Of a stretch of DNA of 20,150 nt, positions 13,853 through 20,150 are shown in pieces (position 1 is the first letter of the stretch; every line of letters begins with the position of its first letter). The DNA is taken from assembly GCA_030631505.1 (NCBI GenBank), contig DAOVKX010000010.1:1-20150 (forward strand). Reading direction: 5' to 3'. Both the position numbers and the translations under genes were made by a program. The notes under the pieces are model-generated. The model saw only the letters and a program-made list of their open reading frames with translations, was not told the origin of the DNA and did no database searches. Source of the DNA: Candidatus Nanohaloarchaea archaeon (GTDB lineage Archaea > EX4484-52 > DAOVKX01).

Positions 13853-14210
13853 ATCATTACTAGAAAATTAACTTTTTAACTCTTTTTATCGCTAAAAGCC
13901 CACGATTTATACAATAAAATAACTCAAAAAACAACAAGAAATCAAAAAACGCTATAGGGAACAGCAATTATAGCATATATAAAGTGTATGTAATGTATCT
14001 TATACGAACTTATTTACAGGCGAAACAAAAATCGATAGCGGTAAAGCCACCAAAATTCTCACATATTTTTATGCTACATTTTGTTCGTTTCAGCAGGGGT
14101 TTTTAGAGGAAAACAGGGTCAAAAAGCAAAAAACCAACCCTAAAATTTTTTGTAACTTGAGAGTGAAACAAAAAACCAACATCTTTCTGCCTAGAGAATT
14201 TTGGTGGTAA
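13853..14210. other. Gene-free spacer of cassette A
   Basis: No open frame of quality on either strand. It holds one more CTCACA (about 14056), a 13-base near repeat CAAAAAACCAAC (about 14127 and 14169), and the left extension of R1. Otherwise AT-rich with no recognisable feature. Confidence 0.5.
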
Positions 14211-14211
14211 G

Positions 14212-14258
14212 AAGTTCACAAGTCTCACAAAACTAAGAAATTTAAAGTTTAATTTTTA
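14212..14258 (+). repeat. Cassette-boundary repeat R1
   Basis: AAGTTCACA then GTCTCACAAAACTAAGAAAT and TTAAAGTTTAATTTTTA. It is identical to R3 over 37 bases from GTCTC. Internal AAACT and AGTTT can pair across about 10 bases. Confidence 0.85.
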
Positions 14259-14289
14259 TATATTCTGATTACAATTTAAATTATATAGT

Positions 14290-14297
14290 CTATAAAG
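14290..14297 (+). promoter_or_regulatory. TATA box for the HicBA unit
   Basis: CTATAAAG lies about 22 to 29 bp before the ATG at 14319; GGTG at 14309-14312 is also at ribosome-binding distance. Confidence 0.5.
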
Positions 14298-14318
14298 TGT
14301 AATTGATTGGTGAACAAT

Positions 14319-14702
14319 ATGAAAAAAGAGAGTTTTATAAAAAATCTTGAACATACAAAGGAGTTTGAAAGCATACCCACTCCTATAAAAAACATACTTA
14401 AAGAACGATTGGAGTCTTCCTGTTCTATACCCTTTCCGATTATAACCTTTAAAGAGAATGAATGGTTTATTGCTACGACCCCGTTAATAGATGTTTGCGC
14501 GCAGGGGGAAACAGAAAAAGATGCTACAGATAGTTTGATTGCTATGATACATGACTATATGGCAGACCCATATACACAAAAACCAAAGATTGATACAACA
14601 ATAGAGTTGAAGGTGGGTATAAAGAACATCCCTATAGATATATTAAAATTAGCAGGCGTTGATAATTATGCAGGGAAAAATACGACCATTGCGACGGGAT
14701 AA
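14319..14702 (+). CDS. hicB: HicB-like antitoxin
   Basis: This 127-residue protein has the HicB degenerate RNase H-like core: FPIITFKENEWFIATTPLIDVCAQGETEKDATDSLIAMIHDYM (about residues 40-85), where the G-x-T-x-x-x-A-x-x-x-L pattern is diagnostic. The N-terminal 35 residues are helical and charged. The tail (IDILKLAGVDNYAG) may contact the toxin. HicB normally binds and blocks the HicA RNase and represses the operon. The frame can be extended to TTG/GTG at 14307-14312, but ATG 14319 has both the GGTG and the TATA spacing. Its end overlaps the toxin gene. The antitoxin-before-toxin order is the less common arrangement for Hic pairs but is known. Confidence 0.75.
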   Translation: MKKESFIKNLEHTKEFESIPTPIKNILKERLESSCSIPFPIITFKENEWFIATTPLIDVCAQGETEKDATDSLIAMIHDYMADPYTQKPKIDTTIELKVGIKNIPIDILKLAGVDNYAGKNTTIATG

Positions 14703-14898
14703 AATAAAAAGAATACTTGAAAGTAACGGATTTATTCTTGTGAAACAGACACATGGGCGTCATTTGAAATACAGGAAATATGACAAGGAAACCAAAAAAA
14801 CATTAACTGCTCTTGTAAGCCACTGCTCTGAAATTCAACCTTTTGTAATTAGATGTATAATAAGACAATCTAAAAAACCAGAGTATGAGTTTTACTAA
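14668..14898 (+). CDS. hicA: HicA-like mRNA interferase toxin
   Basis: This 76-residue protein has the HicA double-stranded-RNA-binding-like fold signature: LRRDKIKRILESNGFILVKQTHGRHLKYRK, in which H32 aligns with the catalytic His of the usual GSH motif (here GRH, a substitution of Ser). The end is VIRCIIRQSKKPEYEF, matching the family's terminal helix. It begins inside hicB (35-base overlap), so translation is coupled. A TTG at 14659 would extend it by three residues; I prefer ATG 14668. HicA cleaves mRNA when free of HicB. The Gly-Arg-His variant deserves an activity check. Confidence 0.78.
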   Translation: MQGKIRPLRRDKIKRILESNGFILVKQTHGRHLKYRKYDKETKKTLTALVSHCSEIQPFVIRCIIRQSKKPEYEFY

Positions 14899-14903
14899 CC
14901 CCC

Positions 14904-14936
14904 AGTTCAAAAGTCTCACAAAACTAAGAAATAAAA
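14904..14936 (+). repeat. Cassette-boundary repeat R2
   Basis: AGTTCAAAA then GTCTCACAAAACTAAGAAAT from 14913. It diverges from R1 and R3 after the AAGAAAT. It starts right after the HicA stop. Confidence 0.85.
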
Positions 14937-14972
14937 AGATTTTTGAACTTAATAACTATAACTGGTGATTTG

Positions 14973-15392
14973 ATGATAGATAAAGACCTTAGTTTACCTA
15001 CATTAGGTAAAGCTTTGTCAGATGAAAAGGAAATTCAACATTGTAACGATTCGACATTAGTTTACACAGAGAACACAGGAGTCTATGGGTTGGTTGGTCA
15101 TTATATAGAGCTTAAGAACAAAGAAGAGAACACATATTTACATATTTTCGTTGAACCTGAAAAAGAACCCGAAACAGACGACATTGTTTTTTCTGTTTTA
15201 ATCTTTGATGAAATCGTAACCAATAATAAAAGTAATTTATCTGAACTAGAAAACCTTAAAAAAGCCATTGGCGGCAATACTATAGCTATGGAAATGTGCG
15301 GACATTATGAGAAAGCTAAGATCCCATCGCAAAGCCCTGAAGACGAGAAACTGATAAAAAAATATGACTTACACCTGTTGCTTGAGAACTAA
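14973..15392 (+). CDS. Uncharacterised 139-residue protein (cassette C)
   Basis: I do not recognise this protein. It is soluble and acidic, with strands (STLVYTENTGVYGLVGHYIELKN; YLHIFVEPEKE; IVFSVLIFDEIV) followed by a helical C-terminal half (SELENLKKAIGG; SPEDEKLIKKYDLHLL). ATG 14973 is preceded by GGTGAT; the frame is open to a TTG at 14943, but that would lie next to repeat R2 without a binding site. It is the sole gene between repeats R2 and R3. Neighbouring cassettes carry toxin-antitoxin pairs, so a stabilisation or defence role is possible, but nothing in the sequence shows it. Confidence 0.65.
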   Translation: MIDKDLSLPTLGKALSDEKEIQHCNDSTLVYTENTGVYGLVGHYIELKNKEENTYLHIFVEPEKEPETDDIVFSVLIFDEIVTNNKSNLSELENLKKAIGGNTIAMEMCGHYEKAKIPSQSPEDEKLIKKYDLHLLLEN

Positions 15393-15431
15393 AAAATCAG
15401 ATGATAGAACTTGAAGAATTTTACTAATAAA

Positions 15432-15478
15432 AAGTTCTTATGTCTCACAAAACTAAGAAATTTAAAGTTTAATTTTTA
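15432..15478 (+). repeat. Cassette-boundary repeat R3
   Basis: AAGTTCTTAT then GTCTCACAAAACTAAGAAAT from 15442, continuing TTAAAGTTTAATTTTTA as in R1. The next gene to the right is on the opposite strand, so the repeat is here downstream of the coding sequence, not a promoter. Confidence 0.85.
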
Positions 15479-15509
15479 AGTTATCGCTTCTTCAGTTATT
15501 ATTTTTACT

Positions 15510-15776
15510 TTACTTATAGATATTGTCATGATGATCATAATCCTCAAAAGAAACAAAATCTCTTAATTTATCATAACTAAAAACTAAAACGAAATGACTA
15601 ATATGAACTCTTTTAGAGTCTTTCATATTATGTCTCAAATTTTTATAATATTCTACATCATAAGAATTAATTATTTCATTAATTTTTTTCATAATTGCTT
15701 CATAAGCATTTTTATCTTTCTTCGATAATTTAAGCAGTTTTTTGCATAATCCAAGTTTAATTTCAAATTCACGCAT
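15510..15776 (-). CDS. relE: RelE-type toxin
   Basis: An 88-residue RelE/ParE-fold protein. The archaeal RelE pattern is clear: FEIKLGLCKKLLKLSKKDKNAYEAIMKKINEI (two helices), YYKNLRHNMKDSKRVHISHFVLVFSYD (core strands with basic residues), and the terminal FEDYDHHDNIYK with the paired His near the active site. By family it cuts mRNA in the ribosome A site when not held by its antitoxin. Its ATG overlaps the antitoxin stop by eight bases (ATGCGTGA), and AAGGGAG upstream is a good ribosome binding site. Confidence 0.88.
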   Translation of the reverse strand: MREFEIKLGLCKKLLKLSKKDKNAYEAIMKKINEIINSYDVEYYKNLRHNMKDSKRVHISHFVLVFSYDKLRDFVSFEDYDHHDNIYK

Positions 15777-16011
15777 TTTCTATATGCTCCCTTAACTCTT
15801 TAACACTCTTGAAATGCATTCCTTTCTGTTTCTTTATCTTTTGAAGTTTTTTAATAAATTCAGGCCTTAGTTGCGGCTCAAGATTATCCTCTTCAAACTT
15901 GCTTATAACAAAATTTACAGCTTCAGACTTATTATTAAGCCCGTACTTGCCCTTTACAATAGTCAATACCCTGTCTTCTCGCTCTCCTAAATTTACAATA
16001 GCCTGCACCAT
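15769..16011 (-). CDS. relB: DUF2683 / RelB-type antitoxin
   Basis: This 80-residue protein opens MVQAIVNLGEREDRVLTIVKGKYGLNNKSEAVNFVI, the ribbon-helix-helix-like pattern of the DUF2683 antitoxins that accompany archaeal RelE. The C-terminal half (EPQLRPEFIKKLQKIKKQKGMHFKSVKELREHIENA) is the likely toxin-neutralising arm. It has a strong ribosome binding site (AAGGTGG) and a palindromic AT operator upstream, consistent with autoregulation. It forms an overlapping operon with the toxin. Confidence 0.88.
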   Translation of the reverse strand: MVQAIVNLGEREDRVLTIVKGKYGLNNKSEAVNFVISKFEEDNLEPQLRPEFIKKLQKIKKQKGMHFKSVKELREHIENA

Positions 16012-16028
16012 ATAACCACCTTATAACA

Positions 16029-16063
16029 ATATATTATAATATATAATAAAACATTATAAATGT
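16029..16063 (-). promoter_or_regulatory. Promoter and palindromic operator of RelBE
   Basis: ATATATTATAATATAT (16029-16044) is a perfect 16-bp palindrome, and ACATT-ATA-AATGT (16051-16063) a second inverted repeat containing the minus-strand TATA (TTTATAAT). Transcription would begin near the first palindrome, so a dimeric ribbon-helix-helix antitoxin bound there would block it. Confidence 0.55.
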
Positions 16064-16158
16064 TTCGTTTAAGAATTTTGTCAATTTCCTAAAAGTTTGC
16101 TGTAATCCTTTTATATAAGAAAAAAATGCTTTGTTTGCCCAATGAATAAATATTCTAA

Positions 16159-18582
16159 TTAAGTTTCTGTTGTGACATTAACAGGTGTCTCTACAATAGT
16201 TTCATTAGTGGGTTCCTCTTCAATAACCTCTGGTGTTTCAGCTATAATTCCCTCTTCTGTTATTGGTGGCATGTTAAATATAGACCTTAAGAAATTCCAT
16301 ATTGAGTTTATCATCCTCTGTACTACACCTACTTTTTCCTTTGTTTCTCTTACCTCTTTATGTATTTCTTCTAATTTCTTCATCATTTCCTGTTCAGAAC
16401 TTCCTCCTGGAGCACACTCTTGTCTTTCACAACCCTTAACACATTTGCTAACAGCTTCTGCATTCAACCCTTCTTCTAGTAACTTCCTACATTCAACCAT
16501 GCAATCTTTGTCAATTGTTATTGTGCATGGATTTTCTCGCTCACATATTTTCTGGAAACAGTCCGGGCCACAAGAAACAACTCTACAAACAGGCGCACGG
16601 ACCACAATAGGTGTTAGATCCCTGTATTCATATCCTTCTTTATATTTTATTTCAATTATGTGTGTTGTGTTAACAGGGGAGTAAGATGGGTGTTTTGCTT
16701 CTAGCTCTAAATTATATTTTCCCTCAGGGCATTCATCTTTGTTAATATATAGGGTTGTTGTATGTCTACCTGTCCTGTCATCAAAATGTAGATCAACCCT
16801 CTTTATACAACCTTTCTCCTCTGTTGGATGCAGATATCCCCTTACCTTAACGTCCCTAACTATCTTACCGTTTTCATCTCTTAGTTCTGCATAGACATTT
16901 ATTTTAGCTGAATATTCTTCTGAAACAATCTTTGTTCCTGTTTCCATTAAAAGTTTCATTAACACAACTTCAAATTCCTCTTCTATCTCCACATCCTCAT
17001 AACCGCCCTTTCCAACCTTTAGTCTTAGAACATATGTATCAATAGGACACCAGTCATTTATGTAAACTTCATCAACAAAATATTTCTGTATAAATTCCCC
17101 TTGATAATATACAGGCCCTTCTGGTGATATATACATTCTGCAAATTTGTGGTGATTCATGCCATTCTTCTGGTTGCCTGGTTTCTGTTGTGAGCGGGAAT
17201 ATTTCTCCTGAAACCCATGCATCCTGCACAACATTTCCTTGTGGGTCTGTTACAAGGATTTTTAAATAAATTCTGTCTCCTGGCTTGTATGATGCTTTAT
17301 CAAGCTCAACTTTAACTCCTAATTCATTTTTCTCTATTTTAATTGTTTTTTCAATTTCTTTTTTATCTCCTGATTTCTCAACCTTTACTTTTAGTGTATA
17401 TTCACCTGCCATCTGCCATTCATCAATTTTCTTCTTTTCTAGAACATAATAACCATCATTATAATCAGTTGAAAGATAAAAAGCATGAACTCTATTAGGG
17501 TCATAGAGAGTTGCATCAACCCATGCATCTGAGATTATATTCCCTTCCTTGTCTTTAACCTCTATCTTTCCTGTAAGATAGTCACCTGGCTTTAGTGTTG
17601 TGCTATCCAAAAAGACCTCTACCATCAAACCAATTGGGGAGAGTTCTACTGTAACAGATTTACTATCTTCTTGTTCCTTCCATTCTCCGTTTACAGTAAT
17701 AGTGACTGTTTTTCCTACATCCTCTAGACGAACATAATAATCTTCTTTGTAAACATCACCGTCTTTCCAGGGATAGAGGTTTTCTACCAGGAATCCATTT
17801 TCATCTCTTATCTCTCCTGATAGATATGCATCAACAGGATTTCCATGTTCATCTTCTGCGTTTATTGTTATTAATATCTTTTCATCAGGATAATAAGAGC
17901 TTTTGTCAGTTGAGAGCGACAACACCAAAGATGGTTTTGTAACTTCAAAACTCTTTGTCAGTGAAACAGAGTCATAATCTGTCTTGCTTATGGAAATATT
18001 TAGAGTATAGGTTCCCTGATATCCTTCTTCTATCCAAATCCAACCTTTGTAGCAATCACATAAAGCTGAGTATGAGAAATGTATGTATTTCATGCTCTCT
18101 TCATTATGTAGCAAATAAGCAGTAATACTTGCATCTGTTACAACGTTTCCATTTTCATCAGTAACAGTTATTCTTGCTTCAGGATATTCTGCTGGGTAGT
18201 ATTGATCCCCTATTCCTGTGAGCACAGCATTAAGAGCTTTAACATTAACAGAGATAGAGGTTTGTGTACTTGTACTTTCATTGTCCCATGCAGCATCTGC
18301 TTTTATATCAATGCTACCTGTTCTGTCTGTTACCCATTCATAAGAGGCAGATGTTCCTGCATTAATACTATCCACTATAAAACTACTCTCTTGTTCTATT
18401 GTAATAGTAATAGTAGCATTAGATATGGTTTCATTTTCTACTGGACTAAGAGTTGATGAAATAGAAACAGTCTCTCCGACAAAATATTCTGTTTTATCAG
18501 TGGAAATTGTTAGCTCTGCTGCTGAAGCTATTTGAATAGACAAAAGAAACGTAATAAAAATAGTTAATAATAATCGTTTCAT
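16159..18582 (-). CDS. Secreted Ig-repeat surface protein with Cys-rich and coiled-coil C-terminus
   Basis: The 807-residue product has a Sec signal peptide (1-21, ending ASAA). About six beta domains of roughly 100 residues follow (approximately 23-115, 117-215, 218-313, 318-417, 421-540, 543-648). Most show the pattern DK-x-Y-x-PGD-x3-L-x-V-x-D-x-x-GN-x2-D-A-x-V, as in KASYKPGDRIYLKILVTDPQGN and SSYYPDEKILITINAEDEHG. That resembles the MG2 domains of alpha-2-macroglobulins and Big-type Ig domains. Then come ten cysteines within 666-723, a probable coiled coil (727-753), a Trp-containing amphipathic helix (INSIWNFLRSIFN, about 758-770), and a Glu/Thr-rich tail. There is no transmembrane anchor and no thioester motif. 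The likely role is cell-surface structure or adhesion. Confidence 0.8.
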   Translation of the reverse strand: MKRLLLTIFITFLLSIQIASAAELTISTDKTEYFVGETVSISSTLSPVENETISNATITITIEQESSFIVDSINAGTSASYEWVTDRTGSIDIKADAAWDNESTSTQTSISVNVKALNAVLTGIGDQYYPAEYPEARITVTDENGNVVTDASITAYLLHNEESMKYIHFSYSALCDCYKGWIWIEEGYQGTYTLNISISKTDYDSVSLTKSFEVTKPSLVLSLSTDKSSYYPDEKILITINAEDEHGNPVDAYLSGEIRDENGFLVENLYPWKDGDVYKEDYYVRLEDVGKTVTITVNGEWKEQEDSKSVTVELSPIGLMVEVFLDSTTLKPGDYLTGKIEVKDKEGNIISDAWVDATLYDPNRVHAFYLSTDYNDGYYVLEKKKIDEWQMAGEYTLKVKVEKSGDKKEIEKTIKIEKNELGVKVELDKASYKPGDRIYLKILVTDPQGNVVQDAWVSGEIFPLTTETRQPEEWHESPQICRMYISPEGPVYYQGEFIQKYFVDEVYINDWCPIDTYVLRLKVGKGGYEDVEIEEEFEVVLMKLLMETGTKIVSEEYSAKINVYAELRDENGKIVRDVKVRGYLHPTEEKGCIKRVDLHFDDRTGRHTTTLYINKDECPEGKYNLELEAKHPSYSPVNTTHIIEIKYKEGYEYRDLTPIVVRAPVCRVVSCGPDCFQKICERENPCTITIDKDCMVECRKLLEEGLNAEAVSKCVKGCERQECAPGGSSEQEMMKKLEEIHKEVRETKEKVGVVQRMINSIWNFLRSIFNMPPITEEGIIAETPEVIEEEPTNETIVETPVNVTTET

Positions 18583-18605
18583 ATTAAATACTTGTAATTA
18601 GGTTG

Positions 18606-18617
18606 TTTAAATAAATT
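18606..18617 (-). promoter_or_regulatory. TATA box for the Ig-repeat surface protein
   Basis: On the minus strand ATTTATTTAAAC lies about 24 to 35 bp before the ATG at 18582. Confidence 0.5.
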
Positions 18618-18654
18618 ATCAGTGTTTTTCCCTTAAACTTTTCTAAAGTTTGCT

Positions 18655-19182
18655 TTATTTCTTCCCTTTCATCGCCCTTTTCTTAAACATCTCGCATACA
18701 GGACAGCCAATATAACTCTGTTTGCAGTTAGGACAAGCCAGCTTACCATAAATAATCGGGTTGCCAAGAAACATTACGATTATTGGCCAGACAGTTAATC
18801 CAAGAACAAGCCAGTTAAAGCTCTGGTAAAGCAGGTAAATTCCTGCAAATAAGGTTGCGATAGCCGGCAGGGAGGACGGTAAAAAATCTTTCATGCTAAC
18901 TTCTTTCTCAGTGAACTTTTTCGGCTCTCCTTTTTTGAAAAATATCTTCGCGATTTTTCCTCTGCCGAACGCGCAGCGTTTCCCGTAATAATAACAGTTC
19001 ACGCACCCCTCCCTGTATACAGACAGTTCAAGATAGATAACATAGACAAAAAGCAATAACGACAGCGCAGGAGTTATAAGATAAAGCAGGTAAAATCCTG
19101 AGAAATACACAGACCATGAAACTAAATTAGAAACCAACACAATCCACAAAGGGAATCTTTCAAAACCTTTTGGCTGTTTCAT
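18655..19182 (-). CDS. Four-helix membrane protein with cysteine clusters
   Basis: The 175-residue protein has four hydrophobic segments (about 12-30, 32-52, 105-122, 124-142). Two cysteine clusters follow the second and fourth segments: CVNCYYYGKRCAFG (C-x2-C-x6-C, about residue 60) and CPNCKQSYIGCPVC (C-x2-C-x6-C-x2-C, about 150). The spacing suggests metal binding on the cytosolic side, since basic stretches surround both clusters. I do not know a named function. A TATA box stands at leaderless distance from its ATG. It is divergent from the PspC operon. Confidence 0.75.
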   Translation of the reverse strand: MKQPKGFERFPLWIVLVSNLVSWSVYFSGFYLLYLITPALSLLLFVYVIYLELSVYREGCVNCYYYGKRCAFGRGKIAKIFFKKGEPKKFTEKEVSMKDFLPSSLPAIATLFAGIYLLYQSFNWLVLGLTVWPIIVMFLGNPIIYGKLACPNCKQSYIGCPVCEMFKKRAMKGKK

Positions 19183-19203
19183 GCTATATTATTTCACTTA
19201 TTT

Positions 19204-19212
19204 CTTTAAAAA
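19204..19212 (-). promoter_or_regulatory. TATA box for the cysteine-rich membrane protein
   Basis: Minus-strand TTTTTAAAG lies about 22 to 30 bp before the ATG at 19182. A lone ACTCTCACAAAT, like the island motif, follows at 19215. Confidence 0.55.
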
Positions 19213-19251
19213 TAACTCTCACAAATTTAAAAATCAGAACAACAATAATAA

Positions 19252-19259
19252 CTTAAAAG
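19252..19259 (+). promoter_or_regulatory. TATA box for the PspC operon
   Basis: CTTAAAAG lies 22 to 29 bp before the ATG at 19281; GGTGGG is also just upstream of that ATG, so either leaderless or short-leader initiation would work. Confidence 0.5.
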
Positions 19260-19280
19260 TGAAAATTGCTTGGTGGGTTT

Positions 19281-19679
19281 ATGTCAAAGAAAAGATTGTA
19301 CAGGTCAAAAGATGACAGGGTTGTTGCAGGTGTTTGTGGGGGAATTGCAGAGTACTTTGATGTTGACCCCGCTCTAATACGGATAGCCGCGTTGATAATG
19401 GTTTTTTCAGGCGGGGGCTTTCTTGCATATTTGGTTGCCTGGCTGGTTATCCCTGAAAACCCCGCTCAAAAAGGCGAGAGCCCCAGAATAGAAAAAATTG
19501 TTAAAGAAAAGACAGACAAAAAACAGGACGAAGATGGAGCGCGCATGCTTGGCGTAATCTTTGTTTTGCTTGGACTGTACTTTTTGATTAATAATTTTGT
19601 TGACTGGATGAGTTTTAAGTATGTCTGGCCGTTCTTTATTATTAGCATAGGCATATTAATGTTAAGGCGCAAAGGGTAA
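19281..19679 (+). CDS. PspC-domain membrane protein
   Basis: A 132-residue protein from ATG 19281, which has GGTGGG five bases upstream; the frame is open to a TTG at 19266 but without a binding site. The PspC domain is unmistakable: KRLYRSKDDRVVAGVCGGIAEYFDVDPALIRI followed by the hydrophobic segment LVAWLVIPENP (residues 4-60). A charged linker (about 62-85) leads to a DUF5668-like hairpin of two membrane helices (MLGVIFVLLGLYFLIN; YVWPFFIISIGILML). PspC proteins sense or respond to membrane stress in bacteria; the archaeal role is less clear. The next gene starts two bases after its stop, so they form an operon. Confidence 0.88.
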   Translation: MSKKRLYRSKDDRVVAGVCGGIAEYFDVDPALIRIAALIMVFSGGGFLAYLVAWLVIPENPAQKGESPRIEKIVKEKTDKKQDEDGARMLGVIFVLLGLYFLINNFVDWMSFKYVWPFFIISIGILMLRRKG

Positions 19680-19681
19680 CA

Positions 19682-20150
19682 ATGAAAAACAGAAAAGGTT
19701 CTGTAGTGTTAGGAACTTTCTTTATAGTCATAGGACTTTTATTTTTGCTTAATAATTTTGGAATCTTGAACTTTTCATTATTTCAGGAAATTAGCGCCTT
19801 CTGGCCCGTTGGTTTAATTCTGGCGGGACTGGCTATGATATTCAGAAAAAGAAACCTTGCATTTGTCTTTTTTGTTTTTACAGTATTTCTTGCAGTAATT
19901 TATTCAATGAGCGTTCTCACCTCAGTATTATCTTATAGTTTAACATGGGCTCCTGTTTCAATAAATTGCGAGCATGGCTCAGGTAATGTTGTCCTGGAAA
20001 CGCCAACTCTTGAGCCATTCCGGAAAATAAAAGTATCATGTCCTGTTAACTTGTACCTTACACAAGGCGCGAAAAATTCCCTGAGCGTTGAAGCAGAGGA
20101 CAATATGATTGAATCATTAAACATCAAAGTTAGAAGCGAAGAACCGCTTG
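19682..20150 (+). CDS. Membrane-anchored GIN-domain (DUF2807-like) protein, cut by window end
   Basis: The open frame starts at ATG 19682, two bases after the PspC stop, with AAAGGG upstream, and runs off the window (156 codons seen). The N-terminus repeats the DUF5668 hairpin of the preceding gene (GSVVLGTFFIVIGLLFLLNNFGIL; AFWPVGLILAGLAMIF), then a third hydrophobic segment (AFVFFVFTVFLAVIYSM). From about residue 100 it shows the start of a beta-helix-like GIN/DUF2807 domain: FRKIKVSCPVNLYLTQGAKNSLSVEAEDNMIESLNIKV. PspC plus DUF5668 plus GIN-domain proteins commonly cluster and are thought to act at the cell envelope. Confidence 0.82.
   Translation, partial: MKNRKGSVVLGTFFIVIGLLFLLNNFGILNFSLFQEISAFWPVGLILAGLAMIFRKRNLAFVFFVFTVFLAVIYSMSVLTSVLSYSLTWAPVSINCEHGSGNVVLETPTLEPFRKIKVSCPVNLYLTQGAKNSLSVEAEDNMIESLNIKVRSEEPL

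Noticed and set aside
13559..15478. Canonical integron attC sites
   Set aside because: I could not find paired RYYYAAC and GTTRRRY core sites flanking a long imperfect hairpin, and no IntI-like gene is in the window. The resemblance is in layout only.

Overview
This window looks like a low-GC archaeal chromosome segment. The protein content is archaeal: a family B replicative DNA polymerase with a C-terminal PIP box, a type II methionine aminopeptidase of the short archaeal kind, a DUF373 membrane protein, and a DUF2683/RelE-type toxin-antitoxin pair. The promoters are archaeal too: for about ten genes a TATA element sits 22-30 bp before the best start codon, which suggests mostly leaderless transcription. 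Large secreted, Asn-X-Ser/Thr-rich surface proteins (lamin-tail domain, Ig-like repeats) recall DPANN-type genomes, but I cannot fix the lineage from the sequence alone.

Layout. 1-4200 is an envelope or glycan cluster: a partial GT4 glycosyltransferase (minus), an MBL-fold hydrolase (plus), a second GT4 enzyme (minus), and a GT2 enzyme followed by a two-helix membrane peptide (plus). 4251-6692 is DNA polymerase B. 6673-8985 (minus) is a lamin-tail surface protein whose reading frame is broken once by an in-frame TGA. 9036-12041 (plus) holds methionine aminopeptidase, DUF373 and two winged-helix proteins. 12042-16030 is an accessory island: a 10-bp-phased operator-like array, about 1 kb of extremely G-poor DNA studded with CTCACA motifs, then four gene units each preceded on its left by a copy of a direct repeat with core GTCTCACA. 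These units hold an unknown small gene, HicBA, an unknown 139-residue protein and RelBE. 16159-18582 (minus) is an 807-residue Ig-repeat surface protein. 18655-19182 (minus) is a cysteine-rich four-helix membrane protein. 19281 to the window end is a PspC / GIN-domain envelope operon.

The most notable observations are: (i) three tandem 19-residue ORFs of identical length, joined by TTGA stop/start overlaps, in the leader of the first glycosyltransferase; the two best-matching copies differ mostly at synonymous or conservative positions. (ii) A repeat-delimited, integron-like cassette array carrying toxin-antitoxin genes, next to a G-poor array with the same CTCACA core. (iii) An in-frame TGA in the lamin-tail protein. 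(iv) A palindromic TATA box midway between two divergent start codons. No rRNA, tRNA, transposase, integrase or CRISPR array was seen.
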